Positions 51,488 through 60,363 of a DNA stretch of 64,000 bases are shown here, piece by piece. The notes beneath the pieces were generated by a model. That model saw only the letters and a list, made by a program, of their open reading frames with translations. It made no database searches and had not been told where the DNA came from. Source of the DNA: Clostridia bacterium (GTDB lineage: Bacteria; Bacillota; Clostridia; Christensenellales; UBA1242); NCBI GenBank assembly GCA_017399265.1, contig JAFQDL010000008.1:114031-178030 (forward strand), read 5' to 3'. Positions within the stretch are counted from its first letter, which is position 1. Each line of letters starts with the position of its first letter. The position numbers were made by a program, and so were the translations under genes.

Positions 51488-54199
51488 TTAATATTCTTCC
51501 TCAACATATGAACCTTGATCGTTGTTTTTCTTTGTTACTACAATTCTATTCGTTATGTAGTTTTTCATCTTCTCAACGTGGGTAATAAATCCTACGGTAA
51601 AGTTAAGCTTAATCAGTGTATCAAAACTTTGTAAAATCTTGTCAATATAGTTCTCACTTAGGCTTCCAAATCCCTCATCTATAAAGAAGAAATTAAAGTT
51701 CTTGTTATTATTTGTTGCGATAGATTGAGTAATTCCAAGAGCCAAACTAAGTGATACTATAAATCTTTCACCACCACTAAGTGTTTTAACAGTTCTGGCA
51801 ATACCACCATTGAAATTGTCAAGAACATAGAAATCTTTGTCATATTTAAGTAGGTATTTGCCTTTTGATATAGAATAGATATAGTTGTTGGCAAAGTCAG
51901 TAATCAGATACATATACTCTTCTGCAATATACTCCATAAGTGCACCATTAGCAATCATGTCTTGTAGCTTTTGGATTGTATTAAGTTCTTTTAATACATC
52001 TTTATATTCTACTTTTAATCGTTTTACAGTCTCTAAGTTTTCTGATTGGATTTTGATATTATTTTGTAGGGCTCCCATATGAGTAAGTAGGGTATTTAAC
52101 TCTTCTTGTATAGCTACAATATTTTCTTCAGATGCTGTAATCTGTTCTTTTGTGACTTCTTTATTGTGTATCTTTGCATCATATTCTTTAATTGTAGTTG
52201 ACAAATAGGCATAGTCGTTATCAAATGTATTGATTACTTCTTGTGTAGCAGCAATTTCTGCATCGGTAGATAGTAACAAATCTCTATTATTCTCTACCTC
52301 ATTTTTCATTTTATCGAATTCAAACATATTCAATACTTCTTTTAATTCTTGAGCGGTTTTGTTTAATTTTTCTACCTCTGCTGTTTTTACTTGAATATCG
52401 GTATCTAATTTGTTTTTTAGTTGTAGAATTTGATAAATATTTTCTTCTTCTGCAGCAATATCATCGTCGCAAAGTTGTATTTCATCAACAACAATTTTCA
52501 AATCTTCTTCTGAGGCAAGGTTGTTTAATCTTTCGTTTAATTCATTAAATTCTTTAGTAGCAGCTTTGTATTCCTTTACTACGTTTGATTTAAGTAATTT
52601 AGTAGAATTAATTACAAGACTTGTGGAGTTGATTTTAGATGTGTTTTCTTGCATTTTTTCATTGCAAGACATTATTACTTTCATAATTTCATCTTTTTGT
52701 TTTTCTGCCTCTTTCTTAATAGTCTCGATATCTTGTCCCTTGAACTCTATATCAAGTGCTTCTAGTACATCTTTAATTATATCTAATTGTTCTTGTTTTA
52801 ATTCTGATATTTGACTAGATACAACTTCAAACAATGTTTTATTCTTGTCGTTTAATGAATTAATATTGAATTTATCAATGTTTTCAATAATTACATTTAG
52901 TCTATCCGCAAAATTCTTTCTAAGATCAAGAGTCGTAGATTCTTTTAGTCTGGATAAAACTTTTTCACATTGTTTGTAAAGCATATTTTGTTCATCAAGC
53001 TCTAAATATACTTCTTGATTTGCATTTTTCAAATCCGTGATTGATTGGTTGTAATCTTTTAATTTTTTATCATAATCATCTGATAAGTCTACAAGTTTAT
53101 TAATTTTTACTTGCAATTTATCTACACTTTCACTTACTAGATTATGCTCACTTACTTGAGAAAGCAATTCACTTCTTTTTACTTCAAGTTGTTGCTTCTT
53201 ATTAAGGAGTTTGGTTTTGTGATTAGTTTCTTCTCTTACCGATTTGTCAATCAAATCAAATTCGTGATTGATAAGTCGTATTTCTTCGTTTATTTTTTTG
53301 ATTTCAGTTAAAGTATTTTGATATCTATCGTTTACATTCAAATAGTTTCCATAAGCATTGGTATATTCTATTTGTTTACGATTAAAGTCTATTTCGTCTT
53401 TTCTATCTTCCAATCTTTCGAATTCATACTTTGCTTCATTGAGCTTAATCAAATTGTCAAAGTCGTTAATAAGCATTATGTTTTTTGTCTTCTCTACGTT
53501 TAATTTAAACTCTGTGTCTATTTTCTTTTTTTCGTTTTCTAGTAGTTCCATCTCTAGATTGCTTAAATTAAATTCGCTAATATCATTATACATTGCCAAT
53601 TTTTCTTCTATGGTTAGTTTTTTGGTTGTATAAGTATTTTTTCTGTTTTTGATTTTTTCTTGAAGTGCAACACCAAAATGCTCTAGATTGAATAATTTTG
53701 ATATAGTTTTCTTTCTGTTTAGGGGAGTGTCACCTAAGAACGCATCGAATTCGCCTTGAGGTATTGCTATGCATTTCAGGAATTCTTTTTTGCCAACGCC
53801 GACAATTCTTTGAAGCATTTCGTTTACATCTTCTACTTTTTCTGCAAGAACGATATCAGTATCAAGGTCAGTTAGGATTGCACTAGACTTTACTATACCA
53901 TTTTTTTGAATCCTGTGTTGTCTTTCAACTCTGAATTTTTTATCCTCGCCCTCAAAATACATGCCAAAATCAAATATAATATAGGCATCTTGGTTATGTA
54001 CGTTTATGATATTTTGGATACTTTCTCTCTCGCTAGTTCCGTATAGAGCCATTACAATGCAATCTAATATTGTTGTTTTACCAGAACCTGTTTCTCCAAA
54101 GATGCCAAATAGTTTGTTTTCTGCAACTTTGTCAAAATGCACAACCTGTTCAGTTACGTAACTATTAATTCCTTTTATTGTTATTTTAATCGGTTTCAT
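51488..54199 (-). CDS. sbcC: Nuclease subunit SbcC (Rad50-like)
   Basis: SMC-like ATPase subunit of the SbcCD nuclease, which processes hairpins and blocked DNA ends. The N-terminal Walker A is FGETGSGKTTIL (Lys41). A long double coiled coil follows (about 180-760). The C-terminal ATPase half has the signature TLSGGERFIVSLSLALG and Walker B FFFIDEGFGSLS. At 903 residues it is shorter than the about 1000-1050 usual. I find no C-x-x-C zinc hook in the centre of the coiled coil; the few cysteines are isolated. Its start overlaps the end of sbcD by 14 bases. Confidence 0.94.
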   Translation of the reverse strand: MKPIKITIKGINSYVTEQVVHFDKVAENKLFGIFGETGSGKTTILDCIVMALYGTSERESIQNIINVHNQDAYIIFDFGMYFEGEDKKFRVERQHRIQKNGIVKSSAILTDLDTDIVLAEKVEDVNEMLQRIVGVGKKEFLKCIAIPQGEFDAFLGDTPLNRKKTISKLFNLEHFGVALQEKIKNRKNTYTTKKLTIEEKLAMYNDISEFNLSNLEMELLENEKKKIDTEFKLNVEKTKNIMLINDFDNLIKLNEAKYEFERLEDRKDEIDFNRKQIEYTNAYGNYLNVNDRYQNTLTEIKKINEEIRLINHEFDLIDKSVREETNHKTKLLNKKQQLEVKRSELLSQVSEHNLVSESVDKLQVKINKLVDLSDDYDKKLKDYNQSITDLKNANQEVYLELDEQNMLYKQCEKVLSRLKESTTLDLRKNFADRLNVIIENIDKFNINSLNDKNKTLFEVVSSQISELKQEQLDIIKDVLEALDIEFKGQDIETIKKEAEKQKDEIMKVIMSCNEKMQENTSKINSTSLVINSTKLLKSNVVKEYKAATKEFNELNERLNNLASEEDLKIVVDEIQLCDDDIAAEEENIYQILQLKNKLDTDIQVKTAEVEKLNKTAQELKEVLNMFEFDKMKNEVENNRDLLLSTDAEIAATQEVINTFDNDYAYLSTTIKEYDAKIHNKEVTKEQITASEENIVAIQEELNTLLTHMGALQNNIKIQSENLETVKRLKVEYKDVLKELNTIQKLQDMIANGALMEYIAEEYMYLITDFANNYIYSISKGKYLLKYDKDFYVLDNFNGGIARTVKTLSGGERFIVSLSLALGITQSIATNNNKNFNFFFIDEGFGSLSENYIDKILQSFDTLIKLNFTVGFITHVEKMKNYITNRIVVTKKNNDQGSYVEEEY

Positions 54200-55394
54200 A
54201 TAATTCCTCCGACATCAAAGACAAAAACAATTCTTTTACATCAGGGTCTGCTGGCATGCCAGTCTGACGAAGTGCAAAATTGTCAAAAATCTCTGAGTTT
54301 GTTAAATCTTTCTTAGATACAAAATCTTTTTTAGTTTCTCTAGCTTCTTTTGTAATAATGGATAAAGTAACTAAATTTTTGTATTTACTTCTTATTTCTT
54401 TAATCTCGTCTATAGTAATTTTTTCAACATTTTCTACTTCCACTTTGATCCAGTCGTTAGGATTGTCTCTGCAAGCAAGTTCTGCTTGAAGTAGAGAAGA
54501 TACTACAAATTTCTTTAGTTTCTTAACTTCTAGTGGAACTTTTTCTATTCTTTGAACTCCCATAGTATTAATGTCGGCAATTATAACTTTTGTAGGGATA
54601 TCGCTGCTATCATCAAACGTCTGGTTTAGTAAAGCACCGCTGTAGTGAATATTCTTTTCTCTATTTACTGGGATACAAGAATGGATATGGCCAAGGGCTG
54701 TATAGTGCGCATTACTAAATAATGCATCGTTACTTACAAATCCCATATTGTTGTCTATCAAAGATAATTTCTCATAATTAGTCGAACTATATTTAGAACT
54801 ATATGTAAGTAGGTGAGATACAGCAATGTTTATAGTATAGTCGGTAAATCTACTAGTTCCATAACTAAACCATTCTTTTACTTTGTCAGAATAACTTACA
54901 TCGCTAGATTTGGATTCGTTAAATCGATAATATGAAGGATATGGCAAATAAGCAACAACAGCTTTTTCACCATCATATTTTTCAAATACTATATAGCCTT
55001 TACCACTTTCAATAGCTCGTATGTTTTTCTCAAAACCTATAGAATATTCTGGAATTTCCACTTTGTCTAGTTGTCCAATTAGATAAATTCCATAATTGTT
55101 CGCAAATACCGAAGCATTGCTTAGTCTTTTTGGATCGTCGTGATTTCCTGCTATTGCCACAACCATAGTATTTCCATCATTGTTTAATTCTTTTACAGTT
55201 TGGTAAAATAAGTTTTCTGCTTCTGATGATGGCACTAAAGAGTCGTAAATATCGCCTGCAATAAGGACTATATCTACTTTCTTCTCTTTACTTATTTTTA
55301 CTAATTGTTTTAGCGCATCTTTTTGCTCAGATATTCTAGATAAATCATCTGTTTTTAATCCTAAATGCCAGTCAGCAGTATGTAATATTCTCAT
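54186..55394 (-). CDS. sbcD: Nuclease subunit SbcD (Mre11-like)
   Basis: Mn-dependent calcineurin-type phosphoesterase, the nuclease partner of SbcC. Metal-binding motifs are clear: HTADWHLG, LIAGDIYDS, IAGNHDDPKRL and ALGHIH (about residue 236). A capping domain lies at the C-terminus. I place the start at the second Met (MRILHTADWHLG), since GGAG lies six bases upstream of it and the result matches the family; the frame also has ATG 12 bases earlier. At 402 residues the length is normal. First gene of the sbcDC operon with a promoter at 55446-55473. Confidence 0.95.
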   Translation of the reverse strand: MRILHTADWHLGLKTDDLSRISEQKDALKQLVKISKEKKVDIVLIAGDIYDSLVPSSEAENLFYQTVKELNNDGNTMVVAIAGNHDDPKRLSNASVFANNYGIYLIGQLDKVEIPEYSIGFEKNIRAIESGKGYIVFEKYDGEKAVVAYLPYPSYYRFNESKSSDVSYSDKVKEWFSYGTSRFTDYTINIAVSHLLTYSSKYSSTNYEKLSLIDNNMGFVSNDALFSNAHYTALGHIHSCIPVNREKNIHYSGALLNQTFDDSSDIPTKVIIADINTMGVQRIEKVPLEVKKLKKFVVSSLLQAELACRDNPNDWIKVEVENVEKITIDEIKEIRSKYKNLVTLSIITKEARETKKDFVSKKDLTNSEIFDNFALRQTGMPADPDVKELFLSLMSEELYETD

Positions 55395-55445
55395 TTTGTT
55401 CTCCATTTTTCTTTCTGTATTACATAGTAATACAGCATTTTAAGT

Positions 55446-55473
55446 ATTATATCAAATAGCATTCTATTTTCAA
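55446..55473 (-). promoter_or_regulatory. Promoter of sbcDC
   Basis: On the minus strand TTGAAA (55468-55473), a 16-base spacer and TATAAT (55446-55451). Confidence 0.65.
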
Positions 55474-55543
55474 AGTAATATTAAACTTAAAAATATTTGT
55501 AAAATTTATTATAACCCTCACTTCATTATTTTGACATATTTAG

Positions 55544-55572
55544 TTGAAAAATAAATTTATTTAATGTATACT
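55544..55572 (+). promoter_or_regulatory. Promoter of dnaD-dnaC
   Basis: TTGAAA (55544-55549), a 17-base spacer and TATACT (55567-55572), about 30 bases before the ATG with AAAGGAG in between. Confidence 0.7.
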
Positions 55573-55601
55573 AATCTTACATTATAAAAGGAGTGTTAAA
55601 T

Positions 55602-57050
55602 ATGAGTCTGTGTAAATATTCTTCTGAATTTATTGCGTCAAATTCTACTACGATAGATAATTCATTTATTAATGATTACATGTTAAATGCTCCTGATAAG
55701 TGCGTAAAAGTATATCTTTATGGGCTTTATAAATGCAATAATCCAGAAAGTTTGGATAATTCACTAGAAGATTTTGCCAAAGTGTTAAATTATAGTACAG
55801 AAGATATAATTAGTGCGTTTATGTATTGGGAAGATTTGAATTTAATCCAGATTATTTCGAAAGAGCCTATGCAAGTAAGATTTCTTCCTATCAAATCTGG
55901 TTCTAGTCAACTTAAAAAATTCAATACACAAAAATATAAGTCTTTTAATATTCAAGCACAAGAAATTATTGAAAGCAGAATGATTACTCCATCTGAATAT
56001 CAAGAATATTATTACTTGATAGAAAATAAGCATATCGAGGCTGATGCTTTGATTATGATAATAAAGTATTGTGTGTCTATGAAAGGCGCAAATATTAGTT
56101 CTAGTTATATTCTAACTGTTGCTAAAAATTGGATATTTGATGGCGTATTGACGTGTGATGACGTAGAAGCAAGATTAAAAGATTTGGAGAGGAACTCAGA
56201 AGATGTTCAAGCAGTACTAAAAGCTCTTGGAATTAAACGTTCAACAGCCACAGAAGAGGAATATAGCTTATATCTAGAATGGAAAGACAAATTAGAAATG
56301 CCATTAGAGATTATTTTATACTTGGCTAAGAAAGCAAAATCCAAAGGTGCTGGATTTAAAAAATTAGATGGATATGTGTCTAAATGTTATGCGTTAAGGC
56401 TAGAAAGTATTACCGAGATCAAAGATTATTATGATCAATTAGATTTAATGTACGAAATAGCTAAAGATGTGTGCAAAAATCTAGGTATACGTTATGATAA
56501 TATGGAAATAGTAGTTGATAATTATATTTCTAAGTGGCTAAATCTAGGCTTTGATAAAGAGTCTTTGGTGAAAATCGCTAACTACTCATTCCGTCTAGGT
56601 ATCAAGTCTTTAGAGGGTATGGAAGGTAAAGTAAATAGCATGTACAAGCTTGGATTAATCAACTCTACATCAATAGATAACCATATTCAAGACTTAGCCA
56701 AATTTGATAGCAAGATAAAAGAAATTTTAGAAAAACTTGGGATAGAAAGAGGAGTCTCTAGTTCTGATAGAACAATGTATAGGACTTGGATTATTAACTG
56801 GCAGTTAGATGAAGAGTTAATTTTGTATGCAGTATCTAGTTCTAGTGGTGTGAATGCACCTATGCAGTATTTGAATAAGATTTTGGCATCTTATCATGAA
56901 AACAATGTCAAATCTGTAGAAGAAGCTAAGAAATTGTCTAAACCTGCTAAATCCAAAACTAATAATACATGTGAAAATGCTAAAGGTGATAAATATTCTA
57001 AAGCAGAGTTGAATAGCCTTATTAATAATTTGTTTGAGGTGGAGATATAA
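55602..57050 (+). CDS. dnaD: DnaD-type replication initiation protein
   Basis: Primosome protein of the DnaD/DnaB_2 superfamily that helps load the replicative helicase in Firmicutes. The N-terminal about 110 residues form a winged-helix domain (CVKVYLYGLYKCNNPES...). Three successive helical DnaB_2-like repeats follow, with related signatures SEDVQAVLKALGIKR, IAKDVCKNLGIR and IKEILEKLGIERG. The last ends in the YLNKILASYHEN motif typical of the family. At 482 residues it is longer than Bacillus DnaD (232) because of the repeats. ATG 55602 follows AAAGGAG by eight bases; a GTG nine bases earlier lacks spacing. dnaC starts one base after its stop codon. Confidence 0.9.
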   Translation: MSLCKYSSEFIASNSTTIDNSFINDYMLNAPDKCVKVYLYGLYKCNNPESLDNSLEDFAKVLNYSTEDIISAFMYWEDLNLIQIISKEPMQVRFLPIKSGSSQLKKFNTQKYKSFNIQAQEIIESRMITPSEYQEYYYLIENKHIEADALIMIIKYCVSMKGANISSSYILTVAKNWIFDGVLTCDDVEARLKDLERNSEDVQAVLKALGIKRSTATEEEYSLYLEWKDKLEMPLEIILYLAKKAKSKGAGFKKLDGYVSKCYALRLESITEIKDYYDQLDLMYEIAKDVCKNLGIRYDNMEIVVDNYISKWLNLGFDKESLVKIANYSFRLGIKSLEGMEGKVNSMYKLGLINSTSIDNHIQDLAKFDSKIKEILEKLGIERGVSSSDRTMYRTWIINWQLDEELILYAVSSSSGVNAPMQYLNKILASYHENNVKSVEEAKKLSKPAKSKTNNTCENAKGDKYSKAELNSLINNLFEVEI

Positions 57051-57051
57051 G

Positions 57052-57981
57052 ATGAATTATTTTGAAATACAAAAACAATTAATATCAGAAGCTAATCAAC
57101 ACAAAGTGTTAGTTGAGAGAGAAGTAGATAATAATCTAAATATTGCAATGCAGGATAAAGCATTCAAGAAATTATTTGTTGAAATAAAAGACAAAAAAAG
57201 AGAACTTGCGAAGCTTTCAAATAATACTAAAGAAAGCCGTGATTTAGAAAAAAGTATTCTATCAATCAGAAAAAAGATGATAGAAAATTTAAAAGAAAAG
57301 AATATAAGTATTCAATCTATTATTCCCAAGTATTGGTGTAGGATTTGTAAAGATAGTGGAGTTGTTGGGCAAGATGTGTGTAAATGTATATCGGCTCGTG
57401 TTACAAATTATCTTAGAAATAGTGATAACAATCCATTAAACATGCCTACTTTCAAAAATGCAGACTTAAGCATCTTTGAGAATAAAGAATTTATAACAAA
57501 AGTATTTGATACTGCTAAACAATTCATTGAGAAAATGAATACAACAAAATATAACAATTTTACGATAATTGGCTCAGTTGGGGCTGGTAAAACATATCTA
57601 ATGAAGTGTATGGCAAATCATGCGTTGGATTTGGGAAAATCAGTGATAGACTTGTCGTCATTTAGACTTAATCAATTATTTCTAGATTATTATACTTCGT
57701 CTATTAGAGACAAGAATTCTATTATTGATCCAGTATTGAATTGTGATTTGCTATGTATAGATGATTTGGGCTGTGAGCAATTATTAAATAATGTTACAAT
57801 TCCCACTCTTACTATGGTCATAAATGAACGTAATGCTCTAAATAAAAAAACAATTATTACTACTAATTTATCACTTGATGAAATAAGAGAAAGATATGAT
57901 TATAGATTATGTAGTAGGTTGATAGATAAGAACGTATCAATTACTGTTAATATAGAAAATAAAGATTTAAGACAAAAATAA
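57052..57981 (+). CDS. dnaC: Helicase loader, DnaC/DnaI-type AAA+ ATPase
   Basis: ATPase that loads DnaB on DNA. An N-terminal helical region (about 1-85) is followed by a small zinc-binding motif with cysteines in WCRICKD and VCKC (about 97-115), as in DnaI. Then comes the AAA+ domain with Walker A IGSVGAGKTYL, Walker B LLCIDDLGCEQ and the sensor TTNLSLDEI; the arginine finger region is YDYRLCSRLID. At 309 residues the length is typical. GGAGATATAAG precedes ATG. It ends at a bidirectional hairpin. Together with the upstream DnaD protein and the DnaB helicase this gives a Firmicutes-type initiation set. Confidence 0.93.
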   Translation: MNYFEIQKQLISEANQHKVLVEREVDNNLNIAMQDKAFKKLFVEIKDKKRELAKLSNNTKESRDLEKSILSIRKKMIENLKEKNISIQSIIPKYWCRICKDSGVVGQDVCKCISARVTNYLRNSDNNPLNMPTFKNADLSIFENKEFITKVFDTAKQFIEKMNTTKYNNFTIIGSVGAGKTYLMKCMANHALDLGKSVIDLSSFRLNQLFLDYYTSSIRDKNSIIDPVLNCDLLCIDDLGCEQLLNNVTIPTLTMVINERNALNKKTIITTNLSLDEIRERYDYRLCSRLIDKNVSITVNIENKDLRQK

Positions 57982-58014
57982 AAAGCATATAATAGTATTT
58001 TATTATATGCTTTT
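57981..58014. terminator. Bidirectional terminator
   Basis: Perfect 14-base-pair stem (57981-57994 with 58001-58014), 6-base loop, A-run on one side and T-run on the other, serving dnaC and the convergent PII operon. Confidence 0.88.
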
Positions 58015-58019
58015 TTAAT

Positions 58020-58358
58020 TTATTTTTTATTTTTAGAATTAAGAGCAGTTAGTCCTGTTAATTTTGATACAGGTAATGCAAAACACATTCCACGACCAAT
58101 TGTATCTAGGTTAGTGCTTTCGCAAATATTTTTCATTATTTTTGCTTTGTCTTCAGTTTTAACTACTGTTAGGACTATTTCTTTTTCTGGGTGAATAGTT
58201 ACACCCAAGAATTTTTCTGTATCGTTGGCACTAGAACTCAACGCATTGATGATTGTTCCACCAGTTGCTCCCGCTTCTCTTGATGCTTGAACGACATAGT
58301 CAGAATATCCTTTGTTAACTATTGTGATAATCAAATCATATTTATGTGTACTTTCCAT
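58020..58358 (-). CDS. PII-family protein, copy 1
   Basis: A 112-residue protein of the PII/GlnB-like superfamily (ferredoxin-like fold). The core segments KYDLIITIVNKGYSDYVVQ, REAGATGGTII and HPEKEIVLTVVK follow the PII order beta1, alpha1, beta2, T-loop region, beta3. The T-loop stretch is short and lacks the canonical Tyr uridylylation site, and the end differs from GlnB. It probably senses a nucleotide or metabolite and acts on the DUF1538 membrane protein two genes upstream. Last gene of a three-gene minus-strand operon with a terminator directly after. GGAG lies upstream of ATG. Confidence 0.85.
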   Translation of the reverse strand: MESTHKYDLIITIVNKGYSDYVVQASREAGATGGTIINALSSSANDTEKFLGVTIHPEKEIVLTVVKTEDKAKIMKNICESTNLDTIGRGMCFALPVSKLTGLTALNSKNKK

Positions 58359-58371
58359 ATTTTACTCCTTA

Positions 58372-58716
58372 TTAATAATTAATACCTAATACGTCTAGCA
58401 TCAAGTTTGACGCTGCATTTGCTGGGATTGTTAGGGCAATACCTTTTCTAGGTTTTTCTAACTCTAATACGTCATTTAATGTTTTTAGTATTTTTGTTGA
58501 CATAATAGGATCAACTAGTGCCCATATAACTTCTCTTTCAACTATTCCAAATCCAAATATGTCAGCCGTCTCACTAGCTGCAGTTCCTTCGCCTAAAGTC
58601 GTTATATGAAAAGGGCAGTCATGAACGTTTAAAATCTCATTTACTTTGTCACCAACTCCACGTTCTACTATACAGACTAGTACTTCAAAAGGTGCTGAAA
58701 TGCTTTTCTTTCTCAT
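58372..58716 (-). CDS. PII-family protein, copy 2 (divergent)
   Basis: A 114-residue PII-like protein. SISAPFEVLVCIVERGVGDK corresponds to the first strand and helix, and VEREVIWALVDP to the third strand; between them CPFHITTLGEGTA replaces the AGATGGTII region of copy 1. The two PII proteins are only distantly similar, so they probably have different ligands or form heteromers. The start is the Met at 58716, preceded by AATAGGAGAAAAAAT; an ATG 18 bases earlier would include the ribosome binding site in the coding region. It lies 10 bases after the DUF1538 gene. Confidence 0.8.
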   Translation of the reverse strand: MRKKSISAPFEVLVCIVERGVGDKVNEILNVHDCPFHITTLGEGTAASETADIFGFGIVEREVIWALVDPIMSTKILKTLNDVLELEKPRKGIALTIPANAASNLMLDVLGINY

Positions 58717-58726
58717 ATTTTTTCTC

Positions 58727-60244
58727 CTATTCAAATTCTATGATTTCTACGTGAACTTTAGATATCTTTCTTTCTCTTCTCTTAGATTTTTTAGTTGCAT
58801 AAGTATAAGCAGCGCCCAATAGTTGTAAACAAAGTATTGGCATTGCTGCAATTAATGCAATGGTGCCAAATCCGGTATTTGTAGCACTGGTGGAACTAAC
58901 TATATTGGATACTCCAGTAATAAAAGGTAATATAAATGATACAGCCATTGCTCCAGTTGCTGTTCCGCCTGCATCAAATGCTATAGATACAAACAAATTT
59001 CCGTTGTAGAACGAAAGTATAATTGTAATTGCGTATATAGGTAGAAGCATTGCTAGAAGCGGTATGTCATACAATGTTTTTAGCATTGCTAGCAATACTG
59101 AAATGGCAACACCGATAGATACTGCAATAAGTATAGTTTTTTGCTTTATACCACCATTGGTAACTTCCTCTACTTGTTTTTTGAGTACATGTACTGCAGG
59201 TTCTGCTGATATAATAAAGTATCCTAGAAGTATACTTAATGGAATTAGTATCCAAGAGAATTTTCCACTTGCAAGAGTTTCTCCAAGTAGTGAAGCTACT
59301 GGCAAAAAACCGCTATTGACTCCGGTTAAGAATAATACAACACCTAAATATGTATAAATTATCCCTATAAATATCTTTTTCAACGTGGTTTTAGATAATT
59401 TTAACATTGTGAACTGGAATATTAAGAATATTACAACTATAGGCATAATGGTAATTGCTACGTCTTTTAAGTATTCAAGTAATCCATGTAATATAGCTGG
59501 AATGGCAGATAATGCTTCTGTTGTTGATTCTGAGCCAAGAGTTAAAGCAACATCTTTTGGTAAAAATAATGACATTATCATAACTGCAAGTATGGGACCT
59601 AAAGAAGATAATGCAATATATCCTAATGAGTCACCACTATCATTATTAGAAGAACTAATACTAGCAATACCAAGCCCAAATGCTATTAAGAATGGTACTG
59701 AAATAGGACCAGTAGTTACACTACCAGAATCAAAAGTAATAGGTATCATGTAATCTGGTACAAATATACAAAGTATGAATAGTGCTCCATATCCAATTGC
59801 TAAAATAGTAGATAACTTCCATTTGAATAAAATCTTAAGAATGGCAAGTAATAAGAAAATGCCAACACCTATAGATACTACAGATATAAATAAATATTCT
59901 GCTTTTAATATTCCCATATCTGCAATTTGTTTAGCAAGAACTGCAAGGTCTGGCTCAGCAAATGTAATAATAAATCCAATAAAGGCTGAACATATAAGCA
60001 TTAAGGATAGTTTTTTGCTTTTAACTAAACTTTGACCAATACTTTCACCCATGAGAGTCATTGAAGAATCTGCTCCCAGCGTAAACAAAGACATTCCAAT
60101 AACAAGTAGTATTGCACTGATACCAAACTTTAAATACGTGTTTAGATCAAGCGGGCAAAGTGTGATTGATAGAATTATAATAATTAAAGTTATTGGAAAA
60201 ACCGCCATAAACGATTCTTTAATCTTATGCCATAAATTACCCAT
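58727..60244 (-). CDS. DUF1538 membrane protein with internal duplication
   Basis: A 505-residue polytopic membrane protein (about 12-14 helices) of the DUF1538 family, probably a transporter of unknown substrate. The two halves are homologous: FAEPDLAVLAKQI and SAEPAVHVLKKQV mark one repeated element, ITFDSGSVTTGPISVPFLI and IAFDAGGTATGAMAVSFIL another. This suggests an inverted or tandem repeat transporter with a central site formed by the AEP and FD-[SA]-G segments. First gene of an operon with two PII-like genes, which suggests PII-type control of transport. It ends in TAG. Confidence 0.85.
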   Translation of the reverse strand: MGNLWHKIKESFMAVFPITLIIIILSITLCPLDLNTYLKFGISAILLVIGMSLFTLGADSSMTLMGESIGQSLVKSKKLSLMLICSAFIGFIITFAEPDLAVLAKQIADMGILKAEYLFISVVSIGVGIFLLLAILKILFKWKLSTILAIGYGALFILCIFVPDYMIPITFDSGSVTTGPISVPFLIAFGLGIASISSSNNDSGDSLGYIALSSLGPILAVMIMSLFLPKDVALTLGSESTTEALSAIPAILHGLLEYLKDVAITIMPIVVIFLIFQFTMLKLSKTTLKKIFIGIIYTYLGVVLFLTGVNSGFLPVASLLGETLASGKFSWILIPLSILLGYFIISAEPAVHVLKKQVEEVTNGGIKQKTILIAVSIGVAISVLLAMLKTLYDIPLLAMLLPIYAITIILSFYNGNLFVSIAFDAGGTATGAMAVSFILPFITGVSNIVSSTSATNTGFGTIALIAAMPILCLQLLGAAYTYATKKSKRRERKISKVHVEIIEFE

Positions 60245-60278
60245 TTTTCACGTCCCATATTATATATATCTATAATTA

Positions 60279-60307
60279 TATATATAGTTAAAAAACAATA
60301 TTGTCAA
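60279..60307 (-). promoter_or_regulatory. Promoter of the DUF1538-PII operon
   Basis: On the minus strand TTGACA (60302-60307), a 17-base spacer and TATATA (60279-60284), in a run of AT dinucleotides. Confidence 0.6.
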
Positions 60308-60332
60308 CATTTATTGAGCAATATTAAATATT

Positions 60333-60363
60333 TAAAAAAAGAATATCTTGCACAGATATTCTT
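60333..60363 (-). terminator. Terminator of the Rho-like gene
   Basis: On the minus strand AAGAATATC / GATATTCTT (9 pairs), then TTTTTTT. The stem overlaps the stop codon of the Rho-like gene. Confidence 0.75.

Noticed and set aside
59064-60275. Several plus-strand open frames of 60-120 codons
   Set aside because: All are complementary to the DUF1538 gene, whose internal repeat proves the minus-strand reading.
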